A stretch of 5,658 bases of DNA from an uncultured Senegalimassilia sp. (GCF_934632265.1 NZ_CAKTYH010000120.1:1-5658); one strand, 5' to 3'; counted from the first letter of the stretch, positions 1-5,539 are shown. Notes: generated from the letters alone by a model not told the origin. Numbers and translations are program-made.

Positions 1-85
1 GGCCCAGAACGGCAACCAGCACAAGGCCAACAACAAGAAGCGCGGCGGCGAGGGCGGTTACGACTACAGCCGCTTCTCCAAGTAG
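1..85 (+). CDS. C-terminal tail of an unidentified protein (5' end outside window)
   Basis: An open frame runs in from the left edge (codons from base 2) and ends at TAG 83-85, giving 27 visible residues. The tail is hydrophilic: Asn, Gln and Lys first, then a basic Lys-Lys-Arg-Gly-Gly stretch, and it ends in GGYDYSRFSK. Its third codon positions are almost all G or C, as in the other genes, and a strong terminator lies about 90 bases downstream on the same strand. Both facts support a real gene end. A Gly/Arg/Tyr/Lys tail of this kind is common on RNA-binding proteins and on cytoplasmic ends of membrane proteins, but there is too little to name a family. No function is assigned. Confidence 0.6.
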   Translation, partial: AQNGNQHKANNKKRGGEGGYDYSRFSK

Positions 86-172
86 CATCGCAGCAGTTGC
101 GCGATAAGAACGAAAGCGGTCGCTGAGCTGCCCCGAACCATAAGCGCGGGCGACGAACGCCAGCGCGAAACC

Positions 173-202
173 AACGCCCCGGAACCATTCCGGGGCGTTT
201 TT
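173..202 (+). terminator. Rho-independent terminator after the leftmost gene
   Basis: A perfect 12-bp stem (AACGCCCCGGAA at 173-184 pairing with TTCCGGGGCGTT at 188-199) closes a 3-base CCA loop and runs into TTTTT at 198-202. This is a textbook intrinsic terminator on the plus strand. It ends the transcript of the gene stopping at 85 and insulates the next gene from read-through. Confidence 0.93.
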
Positions 203-394
203 CGTTCTAGACCCGCAAGCGCGTACGGCAGGCGGGATCCGGCAGGTCGGGCGAATGCCGACACGCAAATCCACGGGGTCGCATCGCCGCCGAATGGCCG
301 GGCCTAACTCGCCCGCGCCGGGCAACCCATCGCCGTCCAGAACCGAAAGTTCGCCAACACGAATACGCCTCTCCAAAACGGCGCCTTCATCTCG

Positions 395-400
395 TATGAT
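395..400 (+). promoter_or_regulatory. Candidate -10 box for the caspase-like gene
   Basis: TATGAT matches the TATAAT consensus at 5 of 6 positions and lies 44 bases before the ATG at 445, leaving room for a leader of about 38 bases. No convincing -35 hexamer is seen 16-18 bases upstream (the sequence there is TCCAAA-like). The box overlaps an inverted repeat, ATGATG (396-401) and CATCAT (415-420), which could be an operator or chance. Confidence 0.4.
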
Positions 401-433
401 GTGAAGCGACGCTCCATCATGAAGACGAACGCC

Positions 434-440
434 AAGGAGA
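434..440 (+). promoter_or_regulatory. Ribosome binding site of the caspase-like gene
   Basis: AAGGAGA lies just before the ATG at 445, with four bases between. It fixes the start at 445; no other in-frame start with a comparable site is seen upstream. Confidence 0.8.
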
Positions 441-444
441 AGCT

Positions 445-2208
445 ATGGCAACGCCCGACAAGCCCTCGCAAAGCTCATCGAACGGTTCCAAGAACGGCAG
501 CGGCGATAACGCCTTGACGCTCATCGTCATCGCCGCGATCGTCGTCCTTGCGGTGCAATACTTCCTCACGGGAACGAACTTCGCCTTAGATATCTGGGAG
601 GAACTCACCGCCCCCGAGCTTTCCAAAGCCGAGATCGCCGAGTTCGAGGAGACCCTCGATCAAATCGACCAGAACGCCGCCACGTACGCGTCGGGGGGAT
701 TCCAAACCGAGGAAGACGTCAAAAACGCCATAGCGGCACAAAAGTCCTACGCGAAGGAGCTTGAGGCGCAAGGGGTCGTGTCCTCTTACACTGCCGACGA
801 CAACAGCGTGTACTTCAAGTTCGAGAACGGCCTGTCGTACCTCTATATAGCCGCGCCCGAGGGAACCGATGCCCTGAGCACCGATTCCGAAGCCACCGTC
901 TGCTCGGTGGAGACCACGGGAAGAGCCGATTCGCTCGCGGCGATCAGCACCGTCACCAGCGCGTTTTCCGCGACTTCCTCGAAATGGTCCGCCTCCACGG
1001 CGAAAACCCCGAGCAACATCACACTGGCAGGGCTTAAGGAGCTCGGCGGCAAGCAGCAGCTGCTCATCTGGGCCGGCCACGGCGGGTACAACCGCAAGAC
1101 CGGCAGCGTCCTTGACACCGGGATCGATTCCGACTTAAGCGACAAAGCCCAGCTCATCGAGATCAAGAACGACCGCGCCACGATCGTCAACGTGGCCGGG
1201 GATCCCGACAGCCACCTTGCAATCACGCCCTCCTTCGTCAAGCGCTACGTGCGCGGCCTGGGCGGGTCGGTCGTCTACCTGTGCGCCTGCAGCACGGGCG
1301 AGGACAGCCAGCTGGCCGACGCGTTCCTGGACAACGGCGCGACGGCCGTCTTCGGCAACACCGGGTCGATCTCGCATGTTTACAACGTCGCCATGCTCCA
1401 GAGCGTGCTGACCACTTTTTTGACTCCCGACGAGAACGGCAACTACCCTACGCTGTCGAAAGCCCTGAGCACGGCCAAGAAAACCATCGGGGGCGATTCC
1501 GCCGAATACCTTGAGCGCGTGGGCGCGGACGCGAACTTCATCGAATCGCAGCGCAACGTCAAGGTGAAGCTGTTCGGCGGAACCGAGGCGGGGGACCTCA
1601 AGGTGCAGGCCGACTCGACGAGCAAGGGCAAAACCACCACGGGCGACACAAGCTCCGGCTCGACGAGCAGCTCAAGCAGCTCGAGCTCGGGCAAGGAAAC
1701 CGAATCCAAGTCGAGCGAGTCATCCGGCGGCAGCTCCGCCAATAGCGGCTTGCCCGCAACCGAGAGCAAGCAAAGCGAATCGACCGGCGGCGGCGCTTCC
1801 GCCAACAGCGGCTCGAGCGCTTCCAGCAGCGGGCAGACGGCGCCCATGCCCGAGACCACGCTGACGAACGACATGATCGTGGGCCTTTGGAGCCCCGACC
1901 CGAACGCCGAGGAGCCCCGCTACATCGACTTCCACACACAGGGCGATCTGGTGATCTACGACTATTACTCGCTCATCGATTCACGCGCCCTTGGCAGGCC
2001 CCAGCCTTCCGCGCCCGTGAAGTTCGAATTCTGCAACGGCGTGGTCGACATGATGCTGAACCAGGGACGATGCTCCTGCCTGACGAAGGATTCGAGCGGG
2101 GTGTACATCTCCTTCTACATCGACGAGATGGCCAACGACGTCATCTACGACCAGGAGACCGGAACGGCATGGCACCGCGTAATCCCGCACGTCATCGAGA
2201 ACCACTGA
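445..2208 (+). CDS. Membrane-anchored caspase-like (clan CD-type) protein with C-terminal beta domain
   Basis: A 587-residue protein. Visible parts in order: a short Ser/Gly/Asn-rich N-terminus (1-22); one transmembrane helix (about 23-42); an acidic helical, coiled-coil-like stretch (about 55-110); a small beta-type segment (about 111-140); a caspase-like core (about 195-355); a Ser/Gly/Glu-rich linker (about 391-470); and a C-terminal domain (about 473-587) opening with a G-x-W motif (VGLWSPD), reminiscent of small lipocalin-like barrels. The core has a hydrophobic strand ending in WAGHGG (H212), and a second strand ending in YLCACSTG (C282), followed by LADAFLDNGATAVFG. This His-then-Cys layout is shared by caspases, CHAT proteins and gingipain-type peptidases, where the two residues form the catalytic dyad. 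Activity is inferred from motifs only, and which family it belongs to is unsettled. With no cleavable signal the protein is probably N-in, with the core outside the cell. The start is set by AAGGAGA at 434-440. It appears monocistronic, with a terminator at 2229-2264. C280 is a second, probably non-catalytic cysteine. Confidence 0.85.
   Translation: MATPDKPSQSSSNGSKNGSGDNALTLIVIAAIVVLAVQYFLTGTNFALDIWEELTAPELSKAEIAEFEETLDQIDQNAATYASGGFQTEEDVKNAIAAQKSYAKELEAQGVVSSYTADDNSVYFKFENGLSYLYIAAPEGTDALSTDSEATVCSVETTGRADSLAAISTVTSAFSATSSKWSASTAKTPSNITLAGLKELGGKQQLLIWAGHGGYNRKTGSVLDTGIDSDLSDKAQLIEIKNDRATIVNVAGDPDSHLAITPSFVKRYVRGLGGSVVYLCACSTGEDSQLADAFLDNGATAVFGNTGSISHVYNVAMLQSVLTTFLTPDENGNYPTLSKALSTAKKTIGGDSAEYLERVGADANFIESQRNVKVKLFGGTEAGDLKVQADSTSKGKTTTGDTSSGSTSSSSSSSSGKETESKSSESSGGSSANSGLPATESKQSESTGGGASANSGSSASSSGQTAPMPETTLTNDMIVGLWSPDPNAEEPRYIDFHTQGDLVIYDYYSLIDSRALGRPQPSAPVKFEFCNGVVDMMLNQGRCSCLTKDSSGVYISFYIDEMANDVIYDQETGTAWHRVIPHVIENH
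1702..1812 (+). repeat. Two-copy imperfect tandem repeat in the Ser-rich linker
   Basis: Within the linker of the caspase-like protein, residues 420-435 (ESKSSESSGGSSANSG) are repeated at 440-456 as ESKQSESTGGGASANSG, a period of 20 residues (60 bases). The codons differ between copies (for example AAT versus AAC for Asn, and mixed Ser codons), so the duplication is not recent or has been kept for its composition rather than its DNA. It most likely sets linker length between the core and the C-terminal domain. Confidence 0.7.
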
Positions 2209-2228
2209 TAAACAGGACGCACATAGCG

Positions 2229-2264
2229 CGCAAAAGGCCCGGGGCTATTCCCAGGCTTTTTGCG
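2229..2264 (+). terminator. Terminator hairpin after the caspase-like gene
   Basis: CGCAAAAGGCC (2229-2239) pairs with the arm ending GGCTTTTTGCG (2254-2264) using one G-U pair. After one C-A mismatch, GGG (2241-2243) pairs with CCC (2250-2252), closing a 6-base loop. The T-run 2257-2261 lies inside the 3' arm and the A-run 2232-2235 in the 5' arm, so the element could work in both directions. It starts 20 bases after the stop codon at 2206-2208. Confidence 0.8.
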
Positions 2265-2282
2265 TTCGCTCATCGTTCCCCG

Positions 2283-2344
2283 CCTGACACTTGGGGACGT
2301 AGCGTTATGTGTCCGAAACCCGCATGCTTGGCGAACGCTCGCAT
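2283..2344 (+). repeat. Dispersed repeat, copy A
   Basis: This 62-base segment matches 4644-4706 with three substitutions and one single-base gap, in the same orientation. It begins CCTGACACTTGGGGACG and ends GCTTGGCGAACGCTCGCAT. It is noncoding: the short frames in it have no ribosome binding site and no recognisable protein. It starts 18 bases after the terminator hairpin ending at 2264. Local inverted repeats (GACAC 2286-2290 with GTGTC 2309-2313, and CGTTCCCC 2274-2281 with GGGGACG 2293-2299, one base bulged) suggest a structured element such as a REP-like or MITE-like repeat. No transposase is present in the window. Confidence 0.85.
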
Positions 2345-2448
2345 ATAGCGCAAAAGCCGTCGTTGATGACAGGCCCATCGGCAGATGACTTCCCAATAAG
2401 CCCGCCATCTGGGCTTCGCGTGCAATTGTCCCCCGCCGACACTGCGCG

Positions 2449-2457
2449 TGATACACT
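2449..2457 (+). promoter_or_regulatory. Candidate extended -10 promoter of the DUF4012 gene
   Basis: TGATACACT fits an extended -10 (TGn followed by TACACT, 4 of 6 to consensus with the key TA...T kept). A TTGTCC at 2426-2431 resembles a -35 box, but its 20-base spacing is long; extended -10 promoters can do without a good -35. Transcription would begin near 2464, giving a leader of about 28 bases before the ATG at 2492. Confidence 0.45.
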
Positions 2458-2482
2458 TTCCCCTTGTAGTTACAGGCAAGTC

Positions 2483-2487
2483 AGGAG
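2483..2487 (+). promoter_or_regulatory. Ribosome binding site that decides the DUF4012 start
   Basis: AGGAG sits four bases before the ATG at 2492. The open frame extends upstream to an ATG at 2309 inside repeat copy A, but that ATG has no Shine-Dalgarno site. The candidate promoter also lies inside the extension, so 2492 is the chosen start. Confidence 0.8.
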
Positions 2488-2491
2488 TGTT

Positions 2492-4576
2492 ATGCAGAAC
2501 AACGGAAAGCATTCGCGCCCGGACCAGGCATATGGGCAACAGGCCAACCGTCCCGCCAACATGGGCCGGCAAGCACCGGCGCGCCCGCAACAGCCATACG
2601 GCCAGCAAGCATATCAGCGCCCCCCGTACCAGCAGCCGCGCTACGCCCAGCAGCCCGGGCAGCAGCCGCCGCAAAACGGGTATGGCAACCCATACGGAAG
2701 GCAGGACTTCAACTTCCAGCCGATCCCGACCAACCACGAGCACGACGGCATGATCCGCGTGAAGAAGAAGCGCCGCAAGAAGCACACCAAGCTGATCGTC
2801 TGCCTCGTCGTCATCGCATGCCTGCTTGTTGGCACGTGCGGCTACGGCGCAGCGCTGGCGCTGTCCGCCAAGGACGCGAAAGCCCAGGCGGAGACCGCGC
2901 TGGCCAACGTCAACGGCATCCAAACCGCCATTGCCGGGCAGGACTTCGCAACGGCGGCGAAAAACGCCGCCAACCTGCAATCCTCGGCCAAGGCCATGAA
3001 CGAGGAGCTCTCCTCCCCTGTTTGGAACGTTGCCGCCATGCTGCCCGTCGTAGGTAGCGACGTGAAGGGCGTGCAGACCATCGCCTCCGCCCTGGCCGAC
3101 GCATCCGATAACGCCATCGTGCCGCTGACCAGCAGCCTGTCCACCACGCCGCCGTCGGCGTGCATCGACGCCAACGGCAATCTGGATGTCGCGGCCATCA
3201 CCACGCTGCTCGGCGCCATCCAAAACGGCGCACCGGCCATGCAGCGCTGCACCGACGAGCTGACCTCGCTTCCCGCCTTCCATATCGAGAAGCTGCAGAA
3301 GCTGGTGGGGCCCGCCCAGGAGAAGATCACCGGCATCAACGACGTCTTCCAGGAGGCGAACACCTTCGCGCCCATCATCGGCTCCATGCTCGGCGCGAAC
3401 GGCAACCGCACGTACCTGCTGGCCGCGCAGAACACCGCCGAAATCCGCGCCTCGGGCGGCTTCCCCGGCTCCATGGGCACCGTCTCCATCGACAACGGCG
3501 CCATCGAGCTGGGCGATTTCACCAAGGTCTACGACATGATGGCCGAGGAGACGCCCGCGCAGTGCGCCATCACCGACGAGGAGAACGCGCTGTTCTACCC
3601 CTGGTACACGCAGTACTCCTGGGATAACAGCTTCAACCCCGACTACCCGCGCGTGGCCGGCATCTGGGCGGCCGCCTACCAGGAGAAGACCGAGCAGTCC
3701 GTCGACGGCGTCATCTCCATCACCCCGACCATGGTCCAGGACCTGCTGGCAGCCACGGGCGATAGCTTCACGCTGTCCGACGGCACCACCATCGACGGTA
3801 CGAACGCCACCAAGGTGCTGCAGCACGACCTGTACTGGAAGTACCTGTCCAGCGGCTCGAACATGTCCGAAGGCAACGACCTGTGCGACGCCCTGTTCGC
3901 CGAGGCCGCGGAATACGCGTTCGATTCGGCTTTGGAGAACATGAACGCCTCCTCGCTCATGAAGCTGGTCTCCACCATGATGGGCGGCCTTGAGGATCGC
4001 CGCGTCATGATCTGGCTGGCCGACGCCACTGAGCAGAGCTACATCGAGGACATGGGCTATTCGGGCTCCATGACCGCCGCTTCCGAGCAGCAGCCCACCC
4101 TTGGCGTGTTCGTCAACTTCTGGGCCGGCAGCAAGCTTGGCTGGTGGCTGGGCATGGACACTCAGGTCTCCAGCCCCGTCACGGGCAACGACGGGTCTCG
4201 CACCTATCACGTGACCACCACGCTGACGAACTTCATGACCGCGCAGGAAGCGAAGCAAGGCGGCAGCTACATCGTCTCGGACAACGATAAGAGCCTGGGC
4301 GACGCCGACCCGTTCATCTACTTCTACGCGCCTGCGGGCGGCACGATCTCCGATGTGACGGCATCGAACGGCGCCACGCTCGGCAAGGCCACCTATCAGG
4401 GCCTCGACGTCACCTTCACCTGCCAGGTGGGCGACTTCTCGGTGCTGCCCAAGCCGAACAACCCGCTGCCCGTGGAGTCCACCGTGACCTACAGCTACAC
4501 GGTAACCCTGCCGGCAGGCGTCGAGGGCGACCTGCAGCTGGCCACCACGCCGACGCTGACGAAGTACCACCAGTAA
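2492..4576 (+). CDS. DUF4012 family membrane-anchored extracellular protein
   Basis: A 694-residue protein. Residues 1-85 are a low-complexity Gln/Pro/Tyr/Gly-rich tail with PYGQQ/YQQP-type motifs. A strongly basic patch follows (VKKKRRKKHTK, about 90-100), then one transmembrane helix (about 101-126). The basic patch predicts the N-terminus inside the cell and the remaining ~570 residues outside. The outer part starts with Ala-rich helices (about 127-300). Next come the blocks I associate with DUF4012: NRTYLLAAQNTAEIRASGGF (305-324) plus PGSMG, the NPDYPRVAGIW region (382-392), and DGVISITPTMVQDLLAATG (405-423). The C-terminal part (about 560-694) is beta-rich and ends in an Ig-like-looking segment. 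DUF4012 proteins occur in actinobacteria and other Gram-positives, often near envelope polysaccharide genes, but their biochemical role is unknown. No polysaccharide gene is visible here. The start at 2492 rests on AGGAG at 2483-2487. The gene appears monocistronic and ends 27 bases before a palindromic terminator. Cys residues 104, 110 and 116 are evenly spaced in the membrane helix. Confidence 0.9.
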   Translation: MQNNGKHSRPDQAYGQQANRPANMGRQAPARPQQPYGQQAYQRPPYQQPRYAQQPGQQPPQNGYGNPYGRQDFNFQPIPTNHEHDGMIRVKKKRRKKHTKLIVCLVVIACLLVGTCGYGAALALSAKDAKAQAETALANVNGIQTAIAGQDFATAAKNAANLQSSAKAMNEELSSPVWNVAAMLPVVGSDVKGVQTIASALADASDNAIVPLTSSLSTTPPSACIDANGNLDVAAITTLLGAIQNGAPAMQRCTDELTSLPAFHIEKLQKLVGPAQEKITGINDVFQEANTFAPIIGSMLGANGNRTYLLAAQNTAEIRASGGFPGSMGTVSIDNGAIELGDFTKVYDMMAEETPAQCAITDEENALFYPWYTQYSWDNSFNPDYPRVAGIWAAAYQEKTEQSVDGVISITPTMVQDLLAATGDSFTLSDGTTIDGTNATKVLQHDLYWKYLSSGSNMSEGNDLCDALFAEAAEYAFDSALENMNASSLMKLVSTMMGGLEDRRVMIWLADATEQSYIEDMGYSGSMTAASEQQPTLGVFVNFWAGSKLGWWLGMDTQVSSPVTGNDGSRTYHVTTTLTNFMTAQEAKQGGSYIVSDNDKSLGDADPFIYFYAPAGGTISDVTASNGATLGKATYQGLDVTFTCQVGDFSVLPKPNNPLPVESTVTYSYTVTLPAGVEGDLQLATTPTLTKYHQ

Positions 4577-4603
4577 CGGCATCACGGGCCCATACGCCAT
4601 CAG

Positions 4604-4636
4604 AAAGGCCCCGGGGACATGTCCCCGGGGCCTTTT
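4604..4636 (+). terminator. Perfect 32-bp palindromic terminator after the DUF4012 gene
   Basis: AAAGGCCCCGGGGACA (4604-4619) is followed by its exact reverse complement (4620-4635), so 32 bases form a perfect palindrome, and the T-run is TTTT at 4633-4636. In RNA this gives a stem of about 14 bp with a tight ACAT loop. It ends the DUF4012 transcript and, being symmetrical, may also stop read-through from the convergent phosphatase gene. Confidence 0.88.
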
Positions 4637-4643
4637 CACGTCC

Positions 4644-4706
4644 CCTGACACTTGGGGGACGTAGCATTATGTGTCCGAATCCCGCATGCTTGGCGAGCGC
4701 TCGCAT
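4644..4706 (+). repeat. Dispersed repeat, copy B
   Basis: This 63-base segment is the second copy of the element at 2283-2344 (59 of 63 aligned positions identical), in the same orientation. It begins seven bases after the T-run of the palindromic terminator. Structure is more regular than in copy A: ACGTCCCC (4638-4645) and GGGGACGT (4655-4662) form a perfect 8-bp stem; GCGAGCGCTCGC (4693-4704) is a perfect palindrome; CGCATGC (4683-4689) is repeated inverted as GCATGCG (4703-4709). The two copies enclose the whole DUF4012 gene. It lies between convergent genes and I see no coding role for it. Confidence 0.85.
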
Positions 4707-4792
4707 GCGAAACTCTGGCGAAACCGACGCCGACTTCCTCCAATCCCCGCATGCAAATCATGCATGGCGAAGCCAACTTGCCGCCCAGTTCC
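4707..4792. other. Noncoding spacer 3' of the phosphatase gene
   Basis: This spacer runs between repeat copy B and the phosphatase stop codon. It holds one small inverted repeat, CATGCA (4750-4755) and TGCATG (4761-4766) around an AATCA loop. No T-run follows it on the minus strand, so it is not a convincing terminator for the phosphatase gene. Confidence 0.4.
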
Positions 4793-5539
4793 CTACATCC
4801 GGAACCCGAAGGGGATGGCGTTGGCCTCCTGCGGCATCTCACCCAGCCAGCGGGTGGATGCCGTTTCCCCGAGGGTGAAGGTTTCGCCATCGTAGGTGAC
4901 CTGGGTGACGCTGGCGTTCTTGATCTTGAGCGGGTCGTTCACGCGCGAGGGGTCCAACAGGTACATGACCGATCGCACCACGAACGAATGCGTGACCACC
5001 AGCACGTTGCCGCCGCCCGAGGCGAGCGCCTGTTCACCCGCTTCGGCGAAGAAGCTTTCCAGGCGCGCCTTCACCTGGTCGAAACGCTCCGCACGTCCAG
5101 TGTCGTCCTGGTCGGCCAGCACCTCCGCCACCTGAGGCAGACGCCGGTTCAGCTCGTCGAAGGGCAGGTCCTCGCCGAAGCCGCGGGTAAGCGCGGCGTG
5201 CAGCTCGGTTCCCGGTCCCGCCTCCAGGTTCCCGTAGCACCATTCGCGAAGGCGCGGGTCGGGAACGTGAATGAACGGCAGCGTGGCCTGCGGGTTCTCC
5301 TTGACCCTGGCGGCAAGCACCGCGTTGAGCGTTTGCACGGCGCGGCCGGCATCGCTGCAGTAGGCTTGCGCGAACGGGACCTCCGCCAGGCCGCATCCCA
5401 ACAGGCGCGCCACGCGAATACCCTCGTTGGTAAGCTGCGAGTCGCACCAGCCCTGCACCCGGCTGGCAACGTTGTAGACCGTCTGCCCGTGCCGCGTGAT
5501 GTAGAACGTCACCGTGCCGTCGCCGGAAGCCGACAGCAT
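4793..5539 (-). CDS. Histidine phosphatase family protein (phosphoglycerate-mutase-like)
   Basis: A 248-residue protein with the marks of the histidine phosphatase (branch 1) superfamily. The N-terminal FYITRHGQT motif carries the phospho-accepting His at residue 17 and Arg16. SDAGRAVQT carries Arg66. REWCYGNLEAG carries the likely acid/base Glu99. VVTHSFVVR carries the second His at 184. All core catalytic residues are present, so it should be an active phosphatase or mutase. It is somewhat longer than the most compact members of about 200 residues, and it lacks signals for export, so it is probably cytoplasmic. Substrates in this family range from phosphosugars to nucleotides, cobalamin intermediates and proteins, and cannot be told from sequence here. 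The start at 5539 is chosen because AAGGAG (5546-5551 on the complement) lies six bases upstream; a longer frame begins only at a TTG at 5581 without such a site. It converges on the DUF4012 gene, so no operon link to it. Confidence 0.9.
   Translation of the reverse strand: MLSASGDGTVTFYITRHGQTVYNVASRVQGWCDSQLTNEGIRVARLLGCGLAEVPFAQAYCSDAGRAVQTLNAVLAARVKENPQATLPFIHVPDPRLREWCYGNLEAGPGTELHAALTRGFGEDLPFDELNRRLPQVAEVLADQDDTGRAERFDQVKARLESFFAEAGEQALASGGGNVLVVTHSFVVRSVMYLLDPSRVNDPLKIKNASVTQVTYDGETFTLGETASTRWLGEMPQEANAIPFGFRM

Larger units (their letters stand above)
203..444. other. Gene-free upstream region of the caspase-like gene
   Basis: Together with 86-172 this makes a gap of about 360 bases. 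The short minus-strand frames here cross the terminator hairpin and show no recognisable protein. I see no tRNA, no repeat shared with the rest of the window and no leader-peptide or riboswitch pattern. What can be supported is the terminator at 173-202 and, at the right end, a candidate -10 box, a small inverted repeat and the ribosome binding site of the next gene. The stretch 203-390 is GC-rich and otherwise featureless to me. Confidence 0.5.

Noticed and set aside
1135..1514. Small overlapping frames on both strands inside the caspase-like gene
   Set aside because: They are Arg/Ala/Pro-rich out-of-frame readings of GC-rich codons, without ribosome binding sites, inside a gene with clear motifs.
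2801..2839. Possible lipoprotein signal in the DUF4012 protein (Cys at residues 104, 110 and 116 in the membrane helix)
   Set aside because: The helix lies about 100 residues from the N-terminus, the residues before C116 (V-G-T) do not fit a lipobox, and hydrophobic residues continue after each Cys. A normal transmembrane anchor fits better.
2270..4651. A 793-codon open frame on the minus strand across the whole DUF4012 gene
   Set aside because: It is the antisense shadow of a GC-rich gene. Its translation is Gly/Val/Arg/His-biased with no domain, it spans a terminator palindrome and a repeat, and the plus-strand product has clear family motifs, a membrane helix and a ribosome binding site.
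4636..4890. Short minus-strand frames reading RQACGIRTHNATSP-like peptides through both repeat copies
   Set aside because: The peptide similarity between the two places is simply the DNA repeat translated. The frames differ in length and ends, overlap the phosphatase gene, and have no ribosome binding site.
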